From NCBI GenBank assembly GCA_937995875.1, contig CALKIW010000009.1, forward strand, positions 1-31,806: a stretch of 31,806 bases of DNA, read 5' to 3'. Of the stretch, positions 24,708-31,806 are shown piece by piece. The notes beneath the pieces are model-generated. The model saw only the letters and a list, made by a program, of their open reading frames with translations, was not told where the DNA came from and searched no databases. Both the position numbers and the translations under genes were made by a program. How positions within the stretch are numbered: position 1 is the stretch's first letter; each line of letters starts with the position of its first letter. The stretch is from an uncultured Bacteroidales bacterium. GTDB lineage: Bacteria; Bacteroidota; Bacteroidia; Bacteroidales; Bacteroidaceae.

Positions 24708-25871
24708 TTGATAGCTCGGATATTTTTATTAGTCGTTCTCGCCATCGTATTGCCGGAGCTTTACGTTGAATGGTATATGCGCAATCGCCGCCGCGACCAA
24801 TCGTGGTGGAGACGTGTGCTGAATTGGATACCTACGCTGGCCATGCTGGTCTATACGACGGTGTTGGCGATGAACAGAAACTTTGTACCCGATGACATGA
24901 GGATAATCAATATCTATCTTCTGCTCACGGGACTATACGTCGTGCCTAAGGCTCTCTTTGCTTTGTGCTCGTTGGGGGGCGTGGCATGGAGGCGCTTGAC
25001 ACATTGCCGTTATAATTGGGGCAACCTTGTGGCATTCTTCCTTATTTTGTTTTGCTGGTACTGCATCATTTACGGCTCAACCTTAGGTTTTCGCAAGCTC
25101 GAAGTGAGACATATAGATCTGTATTTTGACGACCTTCCCGAAAGTTTTGAAGGTTATAAAATAGTTCATTTTACAGACGCACATGTTGGTAGTTTCAGCG
25201 CAAGCGGTAGAAAATTTCTACAAAAAGCTCTCGACAGCATCAATGCGCAGAAACCGGATCTCATAGCTTTTACGGGCGATTTGCAGAATCTTAAGCCACG
25301 CGAACTGATTCCTGTCCGGAAACAGTTGGCAGGATTGAAGGCTAAAGACGGTGTTGTTTCGATTTTGGGCAATCACGATTACTGTGAATATATTGATGAG
25401 GAGCCTATGGTAGAAGCAGCCTACTGCAGAGAGATGATTACCCGACAGCGGCAGTTGGGGTGGCAATTACTGCTCAATGAGCATAAAGTTGTTTATCTCG
25501 GTGGGGACTCAATCGTTGTTGCCGGAGAAGAAAATCTGGAAAAACCTGCCCGTGCCGATTTTGCCAAAACAATGGATAAGGTAAACAAGGGAGCCTTTGT
25601 GGTGATGCTCCAACACAACCCTGAGGCATGGGATAAATACATTAAACCGAGCGGTCGTGTACAGCTCATGTTGAGCGGACATACGCATGGAGGACAGGTG
25701 GCGTTTTTCGGCTTCCGTCCGATATCCTTGAAATATAAACAGGACTATGGTCTTTTTGAAGAAGACAACAAGGCCCTGTACGTTTCTTCAGGTATAGGAG
25801 CACTCATCCCGTTCCGCTTCGGCATACCCGGAGAGATTGCGGTCATCACATTACATACCAAACAATCATGA
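24708..25871 (+). CDS. Membrane-anchored metallophosphoesterase (YkuE-like)
   Basis: 387 aa with a TTG start. A stop lies three codons upstream, and the next Met would remove the first membrane helix. Three or four hydrophobic segments occupy residues 1-125. A calcineurin-like phosphoesterase domain follows: Asp157 and His159 in FTDAHVG, Asp191 in FTGDL, Asn222-His223 in ILGNHDY, a further His in QHNPEAW, and LSGHTHGGQ near 323-331. These are the full di-metal ligand set. YkuE-like enzymes act at the membrane on phosphodiesters or lipid pyrophosphates; the substrate is unknown. Its stop overlaps the acyltransferase start (ATGA), suggesting coupled translation and a role in lipid metabolism. 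Confidence 0.88.
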   Translation: MIARIFLLVVLAIVLPELYVEWYMRNRRRDQSWWRRVLNWIPTLAMLVYTTVLAMNRNFVPDDMRIINIYLLLTGLYVVPKALFALCSLGGVAWRRLTHCRYNWGNLVAFFLILFCWYCIIYGSTLGFRKLEVRHIDLYFDDLPESFEGYKIVHFTDAHVGSFSASGRKFLQKALDSINAQKPDLIAFTGDLQNLKPRELIPVRKQLAGLKAKDGVVSILGNHDYCEYIDEEPMVEAAYCREMITRQRQLGWQLLLNEHKVVYLGGDSIVVAGEENLEKPARADFAKTMDKVNKGAFVVMLQHNPEAWDKYIKPSGRVQLMLSGHTHGGQVAFFGFRPISLKYKQDYGLFEEDNKALYVSSGIGALIPFRFGIPGEIAVITLHTKQS

Positions 25872-26626
25872 TGTATCTCTACAGACTGTATCAACTATTC
25901 ATCTTTCTCCCCCTTATCTTAGTAGCAACAATTCTTACGGCTGTTGTTACAGTGACGGGGTGTTTCTTGGGTGACGGCCATTTTTGGGGTTATTATCCCG
26001 GCAAACTATGGTCACAGCTCACCATTCGTTTGCTGTTTCTGCCTGTAAAGGTAGAGGGACGCGAAAATCTGGTAAAGGGGCAGTCGTATGTGTTTGTGGC
26101 CAATCATCAGGGAATGTTCGATATTTTTCTTATTTACGGCTTTCTCAACCGCAACTTCAAATGGATGATGAAGAAGTCTCTCCGCAAGGTTCCTTTTGTG
26201 GGAGCGGCCAGTCAGGCAGCCCATCATATCTTTGTAGACCGCAGTGGAGCATCGGCCGTAAAACGTACCTATGACGAAGCTCGAAAGATACTGGACGAGG
26301 GAATGTCGCTGGTAGTATTTCCCGAAGGTGCTCGGACCTTCACCGGACACATGGGCTTCTTTCGTCGCGGGGCGTTTGCCTTAGCCGATGAATTAGGGCT
26401 GCCGGTATGTCCACTTACCATCAATGGCTCGTTTCAAGTCATGCCCCGTATGCGGGACTATCGCTGGGTGGAGTGGCATCCGCTCAGTCTGACGATACAC
26501 AAACCCATCGCTCCGATAGGTCAGGGGCGGGAGAATATTGACTATCTGAAAAATGAAAGCTACCGGGTGGTGATGGAAGGCCTTGTGAAAAGCCATCAGG
26601 GTTATGTCGAAAATCCTGACCAATAA
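25868..26626 (+). CDS. plsC: 1-acyl-sn-glycerol-3-phosphate acyltransferase (PlsC-like)
   Basis: 252 aa. PlsC acylates lysophosphatidate to phosphatidate at the inner membrane. An N-terminal membrane helix (about 8-33) is followed by the acyltransferase motifs: NHQGMFD (His80 and Asp85), FVDRSG near 122-127, FPEGAR at 151-156 and the VCPLTI segment near 180. The start overlaps the phosphoesterase stop by 4 nt; an adjacent ATG one codon later is equally possible. Several paralogues with other lipid acceptors exist in this family, so the substrate is probable rather than certain. Confidence 0.9.
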   Translation: MMYLYRLYQLFIFLPLILVATILTAVVTVTGCFLGDGHFWGYYPGKLWSQLTIRLLFLPVKVEGRENLVKGQSYVFVANHQGMFDIFLIYGFLNRNFKWMMKKSLRKVPFVGAASQAAHHIFVDRSGASAVKRTYDEARKILDEGMSLVVFPEGARTFTGHMGFFRRGAFALADELGLPVCPLTINGSFQVMPRMRDYRWVEWHPLSLTIHKPIAPIGQGRENIDYLKNESYRVVMEGLVKSHQGYVENPDQ

Positions 26627-26640
26627 ATATTGCGTTAAGC

Positions 26641-26671
26641 ATTGTTTTTATCATTTTATTTTATAATTTTG
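26641..26671 (+). promoter_or_regulatory. Promoter of the mannosyltransferase gene
   Basis: ATTG (26641-26644), a 19-nt spacer and TAATTTTG (26664-26671) fit the Bacteroidetes consensus with one mismatch in the -33 box. The ATG is 25 nt downstream. Confidence 0.6.
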
Positions 26672-26696
26672 CACTAAACGGAAATCCCATACCACT

Positions 26697-27449
26697 ATGC
26701 ATGAAAGTGATTCTATAGTTATCATCCCCACATTCAATGAAAAGGAAAACATGGAGAAGATTATTCGTGCCGTCTTTTCATTGGATAAGTGTTTTCATAT
26801 TCTTGTGATTGACGATGGCAGTCCGGACGGAACGGCACAGATTGTGAAAGGTCTGATGGCTTCGGAGTTTGCCGATCGTCTATTCTTGATCGAACGAAGC
26901 GGCAAGCAAGGTTTGGGGACGGCATATATCACAGGCTTCAAATGGGCATTGGAGCGTAATTATGAGTATGTCTTCGAGATGGATGCCGATTTCAGCCACA
27001 ACCCCAACGATTTGCCTCGCCTTTATGCCGCTTGTCACGATGAGGGTGCCGATGTGGCTGTAGGCTCGCGATACGTCACGGGGGTGAATGTGGTTAATTG
27101 GCCCATTGGACGCGTTTTGATGAGCTATTTTGCCTCGCTGTATGTGAAATTTGTTACAGGTTTCAATGTCCACGACACTACTGCGGGCTTTGTTTGCTAT
27201 CGCCGTCAGGTGTTGGAAACCATCGAACTCGACAAGATTCGTTTCAAAGGCTATGCCTTCCAAATTGAAATGAAGTACACGGCCTATAAGATTGGTTTTA
27301 AGATTAAGGAGGTTTCTGTGGTGTTTGTCAATCGCAAGGAAGGCACAAGCAAAATGAGTGGTGGTATCTTTAGCGAGGCACTGTTTGGCGTGATGCGCTT
27401 GCGGCTGGATGGATGGTTTCGCAATTACCCAACCAAGAAACTCTCCTGA
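26697..27449 (+). CDS. Polyprenol monophosphomannose synthase-like GT2 glycosyltransferase
   Basis: 250 aa. GT-A fold signatures are IIPTFNEKEN at 9-18, IDDGSPDGTA at 38-47 and the metal-binding MDADFSHNP (Asp96-x-Asp98), followed by GSRYV and FVNRKEGTSKMS. This pattern and the short length without membrane helices match the soluble dolichol/polyprenol-phosphate mannose synthase group. In Bacteroidetes these supply lipid-linked mannose for periplasmic protein O-glycosylation. It has its own promoter and follows the acyltransferase gene by 70 nt. Confidence 0.9.
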   Translation: MHESDSIVIIPTFNEKENMEKIIRAVFSLDKCFHILVIDDGSPDGTAQIVKGLMASEFADRLFLIERSGKQGLGTAYITGFKWALERNYEYVFEMDADFSHNPNDLPRLYAACHDEGADVAVGSRYVTGVNVVNWPIGRVLMSYFASLYVKFVTGFNVHDTTAGFVCYRRQVLETIELDKIRFKGYAFQIEMKYTAYKIGFKIKEVSVVFVNRKEGTSKMSGGIFSEALFGVMRLRLDGWFRNYPTKKLS

Positions 27450-27858
27450 CTCTCTCCTGATAGTGGAAACACGGTGATGAAAGGGAAAGTAGGCTACACA
27501 CATTCATACAAACGACTGAGCCAATAGATTGGTAAGGCCGAACGATTAGATATGTTTCGTCCTAAGTCTCAAGCATTATCGCAATGTGTATGAGAAGCCA
27601 TACGGATGCGTTTTGAACAATACTACGGTGCCTTTTGGGTTGAGATACGGAGAGGGGAGACTGTGTCATGGTGTGTTTGAGATAGAAATATACCATACTT
27701 TATGACTTAAATATCGGATGAGGAGAATGTAAGAGAAGGAGGAGGGAGCCGTGACGGCTCTATACAAAGACATGGAGTTAATAATGCTTTCGTTGTCTTT
27801 CAAAGTAATAATAATACATAATTTAAAGAATTCAGGCTCTACTGTGGTTTTGTCCAAA
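27450..27858. other. Non-coding gap before mfd
   Basis: No convincing gene. A direct repeat CTCTCCTGA occurs twice near 27442-27460. A 68-codon minus-strand frame at 27666-27872 is A/T-rich and overlaps the mfd promoter region, so it is not counted. Confidence 0.5.
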
Positions 27859-27866
27859 TAGCTTTG
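27859..27866 (+). promoter_or_regulatory. Possible -7 element for mfd
   Basis: TAGCTTTG matches TAnnTTTG and lies about 70 nt before the mfd ATG. No properly spaced -33 TTTG is seen. Confidence 0.4.
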
Positions 27867-27935
27867 CAGCAATCTTCCCTCTTTCAGAGGAATATGGGGA
27901 GGCAGGACAGGAGCAGCGTATGAGCTTCTTGTTCA

Positions 27936-30900
27936 ATGACAATACAAGATTTACAACAACTGTATGCAATGCTTCCGCAAGGAGAAGCATTTGTGAAACT
28001 ACTGGAAAACAAATCTATAAATAACGTTTTCCTGCGGGGACTTGTGGCTTCTTCTGCTCCCATGTTTTTTGCTTCAATTTCTAAAAAGATAAAATATCCC
28101 TTTGTTTTTATTCTCCAAGATGCCGATGAGGCCGGTTATTTTTATAATGATTTAAACACCTCTGATACCTCCCGCGATAATGCCAACTCCTCTGATGCGC
28201 AGAAAAACGGGCATGTTTTATTTTTCCCCTCAAGCTATCGCAGGGCTGTAAAATATGGGCAGCGGGATGCTGCCAATGAAATTTTACGCACCGAAACGCT
28301 TTCCCGGCTCCGTAGTTCCTACGCTGCGAATACTTCACAGTTGTCTTCTTCTAAGGGGAACGGCCAGTCGGGAGAACCACTTTTCATCGTGACCTATCCG
28401 GAGGCGATAGCCGAACTTGTTGTGTCTCAAACCCATTTGGACGAACGGCGCATCTCGTTGAGAACATCACAAAACATAGATGTCACCGAATTGCAGCATC
28501 GACTGCGCGAACTTGGCTTTGAAGAGAAAGATTATGTCTACGAGCCTGGCGAGTTTGCCGTGCGTGGAAGTATTCTTGATGTTTATTCTTTTTCCGGCGA
28601 ATTGCCTTTTCGCATAGACTTCTTCGGTGATGAGATAGACACCATTCGGACGTTTTCGGTTGAAGATCAGCTTTCCAAGGCCAAATTGCGCGAGGTAGAT
28701 ATTGTGCCCGAACTGGGTACTCTTGTATCCAACAAGATACCTTTCTTGCAATTCTTACCGCAAGACACGGTGGTTGTTGCCAAGGATATGGACTATGTTC
28801 GTGATGTCATAGAGCGCATATACAACGAGGGTTTTTCTACACAAGCGTTCACCGAACGTATGGAAGGGGCCACAGAGATGGAACAAGCGCAAATCCAACG
28901 GGAGATGAACAAGGAGAGTACGCTGTGCACATCAACCCATTTTGCGGCTGATGTGGAGAGATTCAGGCAGGTGAGTTTAGCTCCTCCCAACCCCTCTGAA
29001 AACCGAAAGTCGGAAGCAACGACCGTTGATGGCGATGACGTTAGCTTTTCTTCTCTTTCAGGAAAAATTGCAGACGCCTCTATTTCCTTCCATATCAGCG
29101 CACAACCTTTGTTTCATAAGAATTTCACGTTGTTGCGACAGTCACTTGAAGACTATTTGTTGAAGGGGTATAAACTATATATTTTAGCCGACAGCAAAAA
29201 GCAACAGCAGCGCTTGCGCGATATATTTGATGAGATGGGAGGGGATTTGGAACGCTCCGGAGCTAATGCCCAACGGTCGAGAATAACATTCACCCCTGTA
29301 GATCGCACACTTCATGAGGGTTTTGTTGATAACGACTTGAAGGTGTGCTTCTTCACCGATCATCAGATTTTCGACCGCTTTCACAAATACCAACTCAAGT
29401 CCGACGGTGCCCGTGCAGGAAAGATGGCACTCACCATGAAGGAGCTTCGGGAGATGGAGCCGGGCGATTTCATCGTTCATGTAGACTTCGGAATAGGTAA
29501 ATTCGGTGGGCTTGTAAGGGTTCCGATAACGTCTCAGGCTCCGTCTTCTATAGGGAAAAGCAGCAGTAACTCCGGTGAAACAGACTCATATCAGGAAGTT
29601 ATCCGCATTATCTATCAGAACAATGACAAGGTGGATGTTTCCATCCATTCGCTCTACAAAATATCCAAATATCGGAGCAGTGAAGCGGGGGAGGCTCCGC
29701 GTTTGAGCACACTCGGTACGGGGGCATGGGAGCGATTGAAAGAAAAGACTAAGAAGCGCGTTAAAGATATTGCGCGAGATTTGATACGTCTCTATGCCAA
29801 GCGTCGTGGGGAGAAAGGGTATTCGTTCAGTCCCGACAGTTTTATGCAGCATGAGTTGGAGGCCAGTTTCCTCTATGAAGATACTCCCGACCAGCTCAAG
29901 GCCACTCAGGACGTGAAGGCTGATATGGAACGTGCTCAACCCATGGACCGCCTGATCTGTGGCGATGTGGGTTTCGGCAAGACAGAGGTTGCGGTGCGTG
30001 CGGCATTCAAGGCAGCCTGCGACTCCAAGCAGGTGGCGGTGCTCGTACCTACTACCGTACTGGCATTCCAGCATTTCCAGACCTTCCGCGACCGGCTGCG
30101 AGATTTTCCCGTGCGTGTGGATTATCTTTCTCGTGCACGCTCCACGAAGCAAACCAAACAGGTGTTGGAAGATCTTGAGAGCGGAAAGATAGACATTATC
30201 ATCGGCACACACAAACTATTGGGCAAGACAGTGAAGTGGCACGATCTCGGATTGCTAATTATAGACGAGGAGCATAAGTTTGGCGTGAGCACCAAGGAGA
30301 AGCTCCGCAAGATGAAAACCAATGTCGATACCATTACCATGTCGGCTACGCCGATACCGCGAACGCTGCAGTTCTCGCTGATGGGGGCGCGCGACATGAG
30401 CATCATGCGCACCCCACCACCTAACCGTTACCCCATCTACACCGAGCTAAGCACGTTTGGTCATGAGGTGATAACCGATGCCATCAACTTCGAAATGAGC
30501 CGCAACGGACAAGTGTTCTTCGTGAACAACCGTATCTCCAACCTCCAAGAAATTGCCAATTTGATACATAAGCATATACCCGACTGCCGTGTAGCCATCG
30601 GGCATGGGCAGATGTCGCCCGAACAATTAGAGAAAGTCGTCATGGGATTCATCAATTACGACTATGATGTGCTGCTTTCTACGACCATTGTGGAGAATGG
30701 CATAGACATCCCCAATGCCAATACGATCATCATCAATGGTGCTCATCGCTTCGGACTTTCCGACCTTCACCAGATGCGTGGACGTGTGGGACGCTCCAAT
30801 CGCAAGGCTTTCTGCTACCTGCTTGCTCCTCCCAAAAGCGTGCTTACGCCTGAGGCGCGTCGCCGGTTAGAGGCTCTCGAAGCCTTCTCGGAGTTGGGCA

Positions 30901-31568
30901 GCGGATTCAATTTGGCTATGCAGGATTTGGATATACGGGGTGCCGGTAACCTGTTGGGAGCCGAACAGAGTGGTTTCATGGAGGATCTGGGTTACGAAAC
31001 CTATCAGAAAATACTGAGTCAGGCGGTTACCGAACTTCGCAACGAAGAATTTTCAGATCTCTATTCCGAAGCTATCGAGCAAGGGAAGGAAATCTGCGGT
31101 AGTGATTTTGTGGAAGATTGTGCGGTGGAAAGCGATTTAGAGATGTATTTCCCCGACACCTACGTGCCTGGCAGCAGCGAGCGGATGTTGCTCTATCGTG
31201 AGCTCGACAACATCGAGAACGATGATGAACTCTCGGCCTATCGCGACCGACTCATCGACCGTTTCGGCCCGGTGCCGCCCGAAGGAGAAGAGTTGATGCA
31301 GGTCGTTGCGCTCCGACGCGTGGGCAAACGACTTGGTTGCGAGAAAGTAACGCTGAAATCGGGCGTGATGAATCTTCAATTTGTTTCCAATCAGGATAGC
31401 CCATTCTACCAGAGCCCCGCTTTTGGTCGCATTATCAAATATGTGATGGCCAATCCTCGTCGTTGCAATTTCAAGGATAGTCGGGGCCGCCGCCTTATCC
31501 ACGTGGAAGATGTGCCAAGTGTCGCTGAAGCTGTCGGTATTATGCGGCAGATGGAAAAGCAGGAATAA
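27936..31568 (+). CDS. mfd: Transcription-repair coupling factor
   Basis: 1210 aa. Mfd binds stalled RNA polymerase, pushes it off damaged DNA and recruits UvrA. Domains in order: UvrB-homology region (about 1-340), a linker, the RNA-polymerase-interacting CarD-like domain starting near 505 (EPGDFIVHVDFGIGKF), the superfamily-2 translocase with Walker A GDVGFGKT at 676-683 and DEEH at 777-780, SATPIPRT and QMRGRVGRS helicase motifs, and the C-terminal TRCF domain (about 1040-1160). It is roughly 60 residues longer than E. coli Mfd, owing partly to Ser/Asn-rich insertions near 72-91, 129-147, 347-380 and 530-552. A nested palindrome lies 54 nt downstream. Confidence 0.96.
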   Translation: MTIQDLQQLYAMLPQGEAFVKLLENKSINNVFLRGLVASSAPMFFASISKKIKYPFVFILQDADEAGYFYNDLNTSDTSRDNANSSDAQKNGHVLFFPSSYRRAVKYGQRDAANEILRTETLSRLRSSYAANTSQLSSSKGNGQSGEPLFIVTYPEAIAELVVSQTHLDERRISLRTSQNIDVTELQHRLRELGFEEKDYVYEPGEFAVRGSILDVYSFSGELPFRIDFFGDEIDTIRTFSVEDQLSKAKLREVDIVPELGTLVSNKIPFLQFLPQDTVVVAKDMDYVRDVIERIYNEGFSTQAFTERMEGATEMEQAQIQREMNKESTLCTSTHFAADVERFRQVSLAPPNPSENRKSEATTVDGDDVSFSSLSGKIADASISFHISAQPLFHKNFTLLRQSLEDYLLKGYKLYILADSKKQQQRLRDIFDEMGGDLERSGANAQRSRITFTPVDRTLHEGFVDNDLKVCFFTDHQIFDRFHKYQLKSDGARAGKMALTMKELREMEPGDFIVHVDFGIGKFGGLVRVPITSQAPSSIGKSSSNSGETDSYQEVIRIIYQNNDKVDVSIHSLYKISKYRSSEAGEAPRLSTLGTGAWERLKEKTKKRVKDIARDLIRLYAKRRGEKGYSFSPDSFMQHELEASFLYEDTPDQLKATQDVKADMERAQPMDRLICGDVGFGKTEVAVRAAFKAACDSKQVAVLVPTTVLAFQHFQTFRDRLRDFPVRVDYLSRARSTKQTKQVLEDLESGKIDIIIGTHKLLGKTVKWHDLGLLIIDEEHKFGVSTKEKLRKMKTNVDTITMSATPIPRTLQFSLMGARDMSIMRTPPPNRYPIYTELSTFGHEVITDAINFEMSRNGQVFFVNNRISNLQEIANLIHKHIPDCRVAIGHGQMSPEQLEKVVMGFINYDYDVLLSTTIVENGIDIPNANTIIINGAHRFGLSDLHQMRGRVGRSNRKAFCYLLAPPKSVLTPEARRRLEALEAFSELGSGFNLAMQDLDIRGAGNLLGAEQSGFMEDLGYETYQKILSQAVTELRNEEFSDLYSEAIEQGKEICGSDFVEDCAVESDLEMYFPDTYVPGSSERMLLYRELDNIENDDELSAYRDRLIDRFGPVPPEGEELMQVVALRRVGKRLGCEKVTLKSGVMNLQFVSNQDSPFYQSPAFGRIIKYVMANPRRCNFKDSRGRRLIHVEDVPSVAEAVGIMRQMEKQE

Positions 31569-31622
31569 AATATGGCGTTCGCTATTGCTGTTTCTTTCGG
31601 TTTCAATAGGATGATACAACTT

Positions 31623-31726
31623 TGACGTCAGCCTGTTGCGTTTGTCGCGTGTTTATATTTTGTTTGTCATACGATGGTGTCTCGTATGGAATTTGCCCAT
31701 ACTCCAAACGCAACACGCTGACGTCA
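31623..31726. repeat. 104-bp nested palindrome downstream of mfd
   Basis: Outer arms of 21 bp (31623-31643, starting TGACGTCAGC; 31706-31726, ending GCTGACGTCA) pair with one mismatch. A second hairpin sits inside (CATACGA at 31668-31674, TCGTATG at 31682-31688, 7-nt loop). It may terminate mfd, although there is no terminal T-run, or be a small palindromic mobile element. Confidence 0.7.
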
Positions 31727-31806
31727 GTGTCGAGTCGTGACATGAAGACATGAAGAACAAGTATCAAAGGGGAATCTTCAAAACTTGCACAATCGTGTTT
31801 ATATGT

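Overview
The window reads as chromosomal DNA of a Bacteroidales bacterium, most likely Prevotella or a close relative. The evidence is Bacteroidetes-type promoters (TTTG, 19-20 nt, TAnnTTTG), weak or absent Shine-Dalgarno signals, SPII lipoproteins, a DUF4369-like lipoprotein, a Bacteroidetes-style LptD, and large non-coding gaps filled with degenerate repeats. No phage, plasmid, insertion sequence or CRISPR array is visible.

Layout. 1-1085 (+): the end of a queuosine-precursor transporter gene, then queF. 1197-2039 (-): a lipoprotein of unknown function. 2212-3984 (+): a carboxyltransferase of the oxaloacetate decarboxylase/pyruvate carboxylase B type whose C-terminal carrier-like domain lacks the biotin lysine. 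4081-4641 (+): an HD-domain protein. 4701-7559 (+): an LptD-like outer-membrane protein. 7560-8792: a repeat-filled gap. 8793-12508 (-): NUDIX hydrolase, SpoU-type RNA methyltransferase and Kef-type antiporter. 12711-14047 (-): pepT and tRNA-Arg(CCG). 14680-15504 (-): a CPBP protease gene broken by an in-frame TGA. 16122-17159 (+): asnA, convergent with a SulP anion transporter (17313-18995, -). 19625-21433 (-): dnaX, divergent from an ftsB/divIC-like gene (21564, +) and a membrane protein. 22406-31568 (+): DUF4369-like lipoprotein, dihydroorotase, metallophosphoesterase, acyltransferase, polyprenol-phosphate mannosyltransferase and mfd.

Most genes are housekeeping: tRNA modification, envelope biogenesis, pyrimidine and asparagine synthesis, replication and repair. 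The most unusual content is non-coding. Three gaps (about 8216-8480, 14289-14550, 19302-19560) each hold a degenerate array of 22-23 bp units built around TTAAGGCCTTA-like cores. Each array is followed by a module with inverted arms resembling TTCGCGTATTT and AAATACGCGAA, always in the same orientation. They look like diverged copies of one dispersed element that I cannot assign to a known family.

Other points of interest are the lost biotin lysine, the nonsense codon in the CPBP gene, two large palindromes at gene ends (17208-17297 and 31623-31726), a nearly leaderless lptD promoter, and serine-rich insertions in Mfd. All family assignments come from motifs recognised by eye; no search was run.
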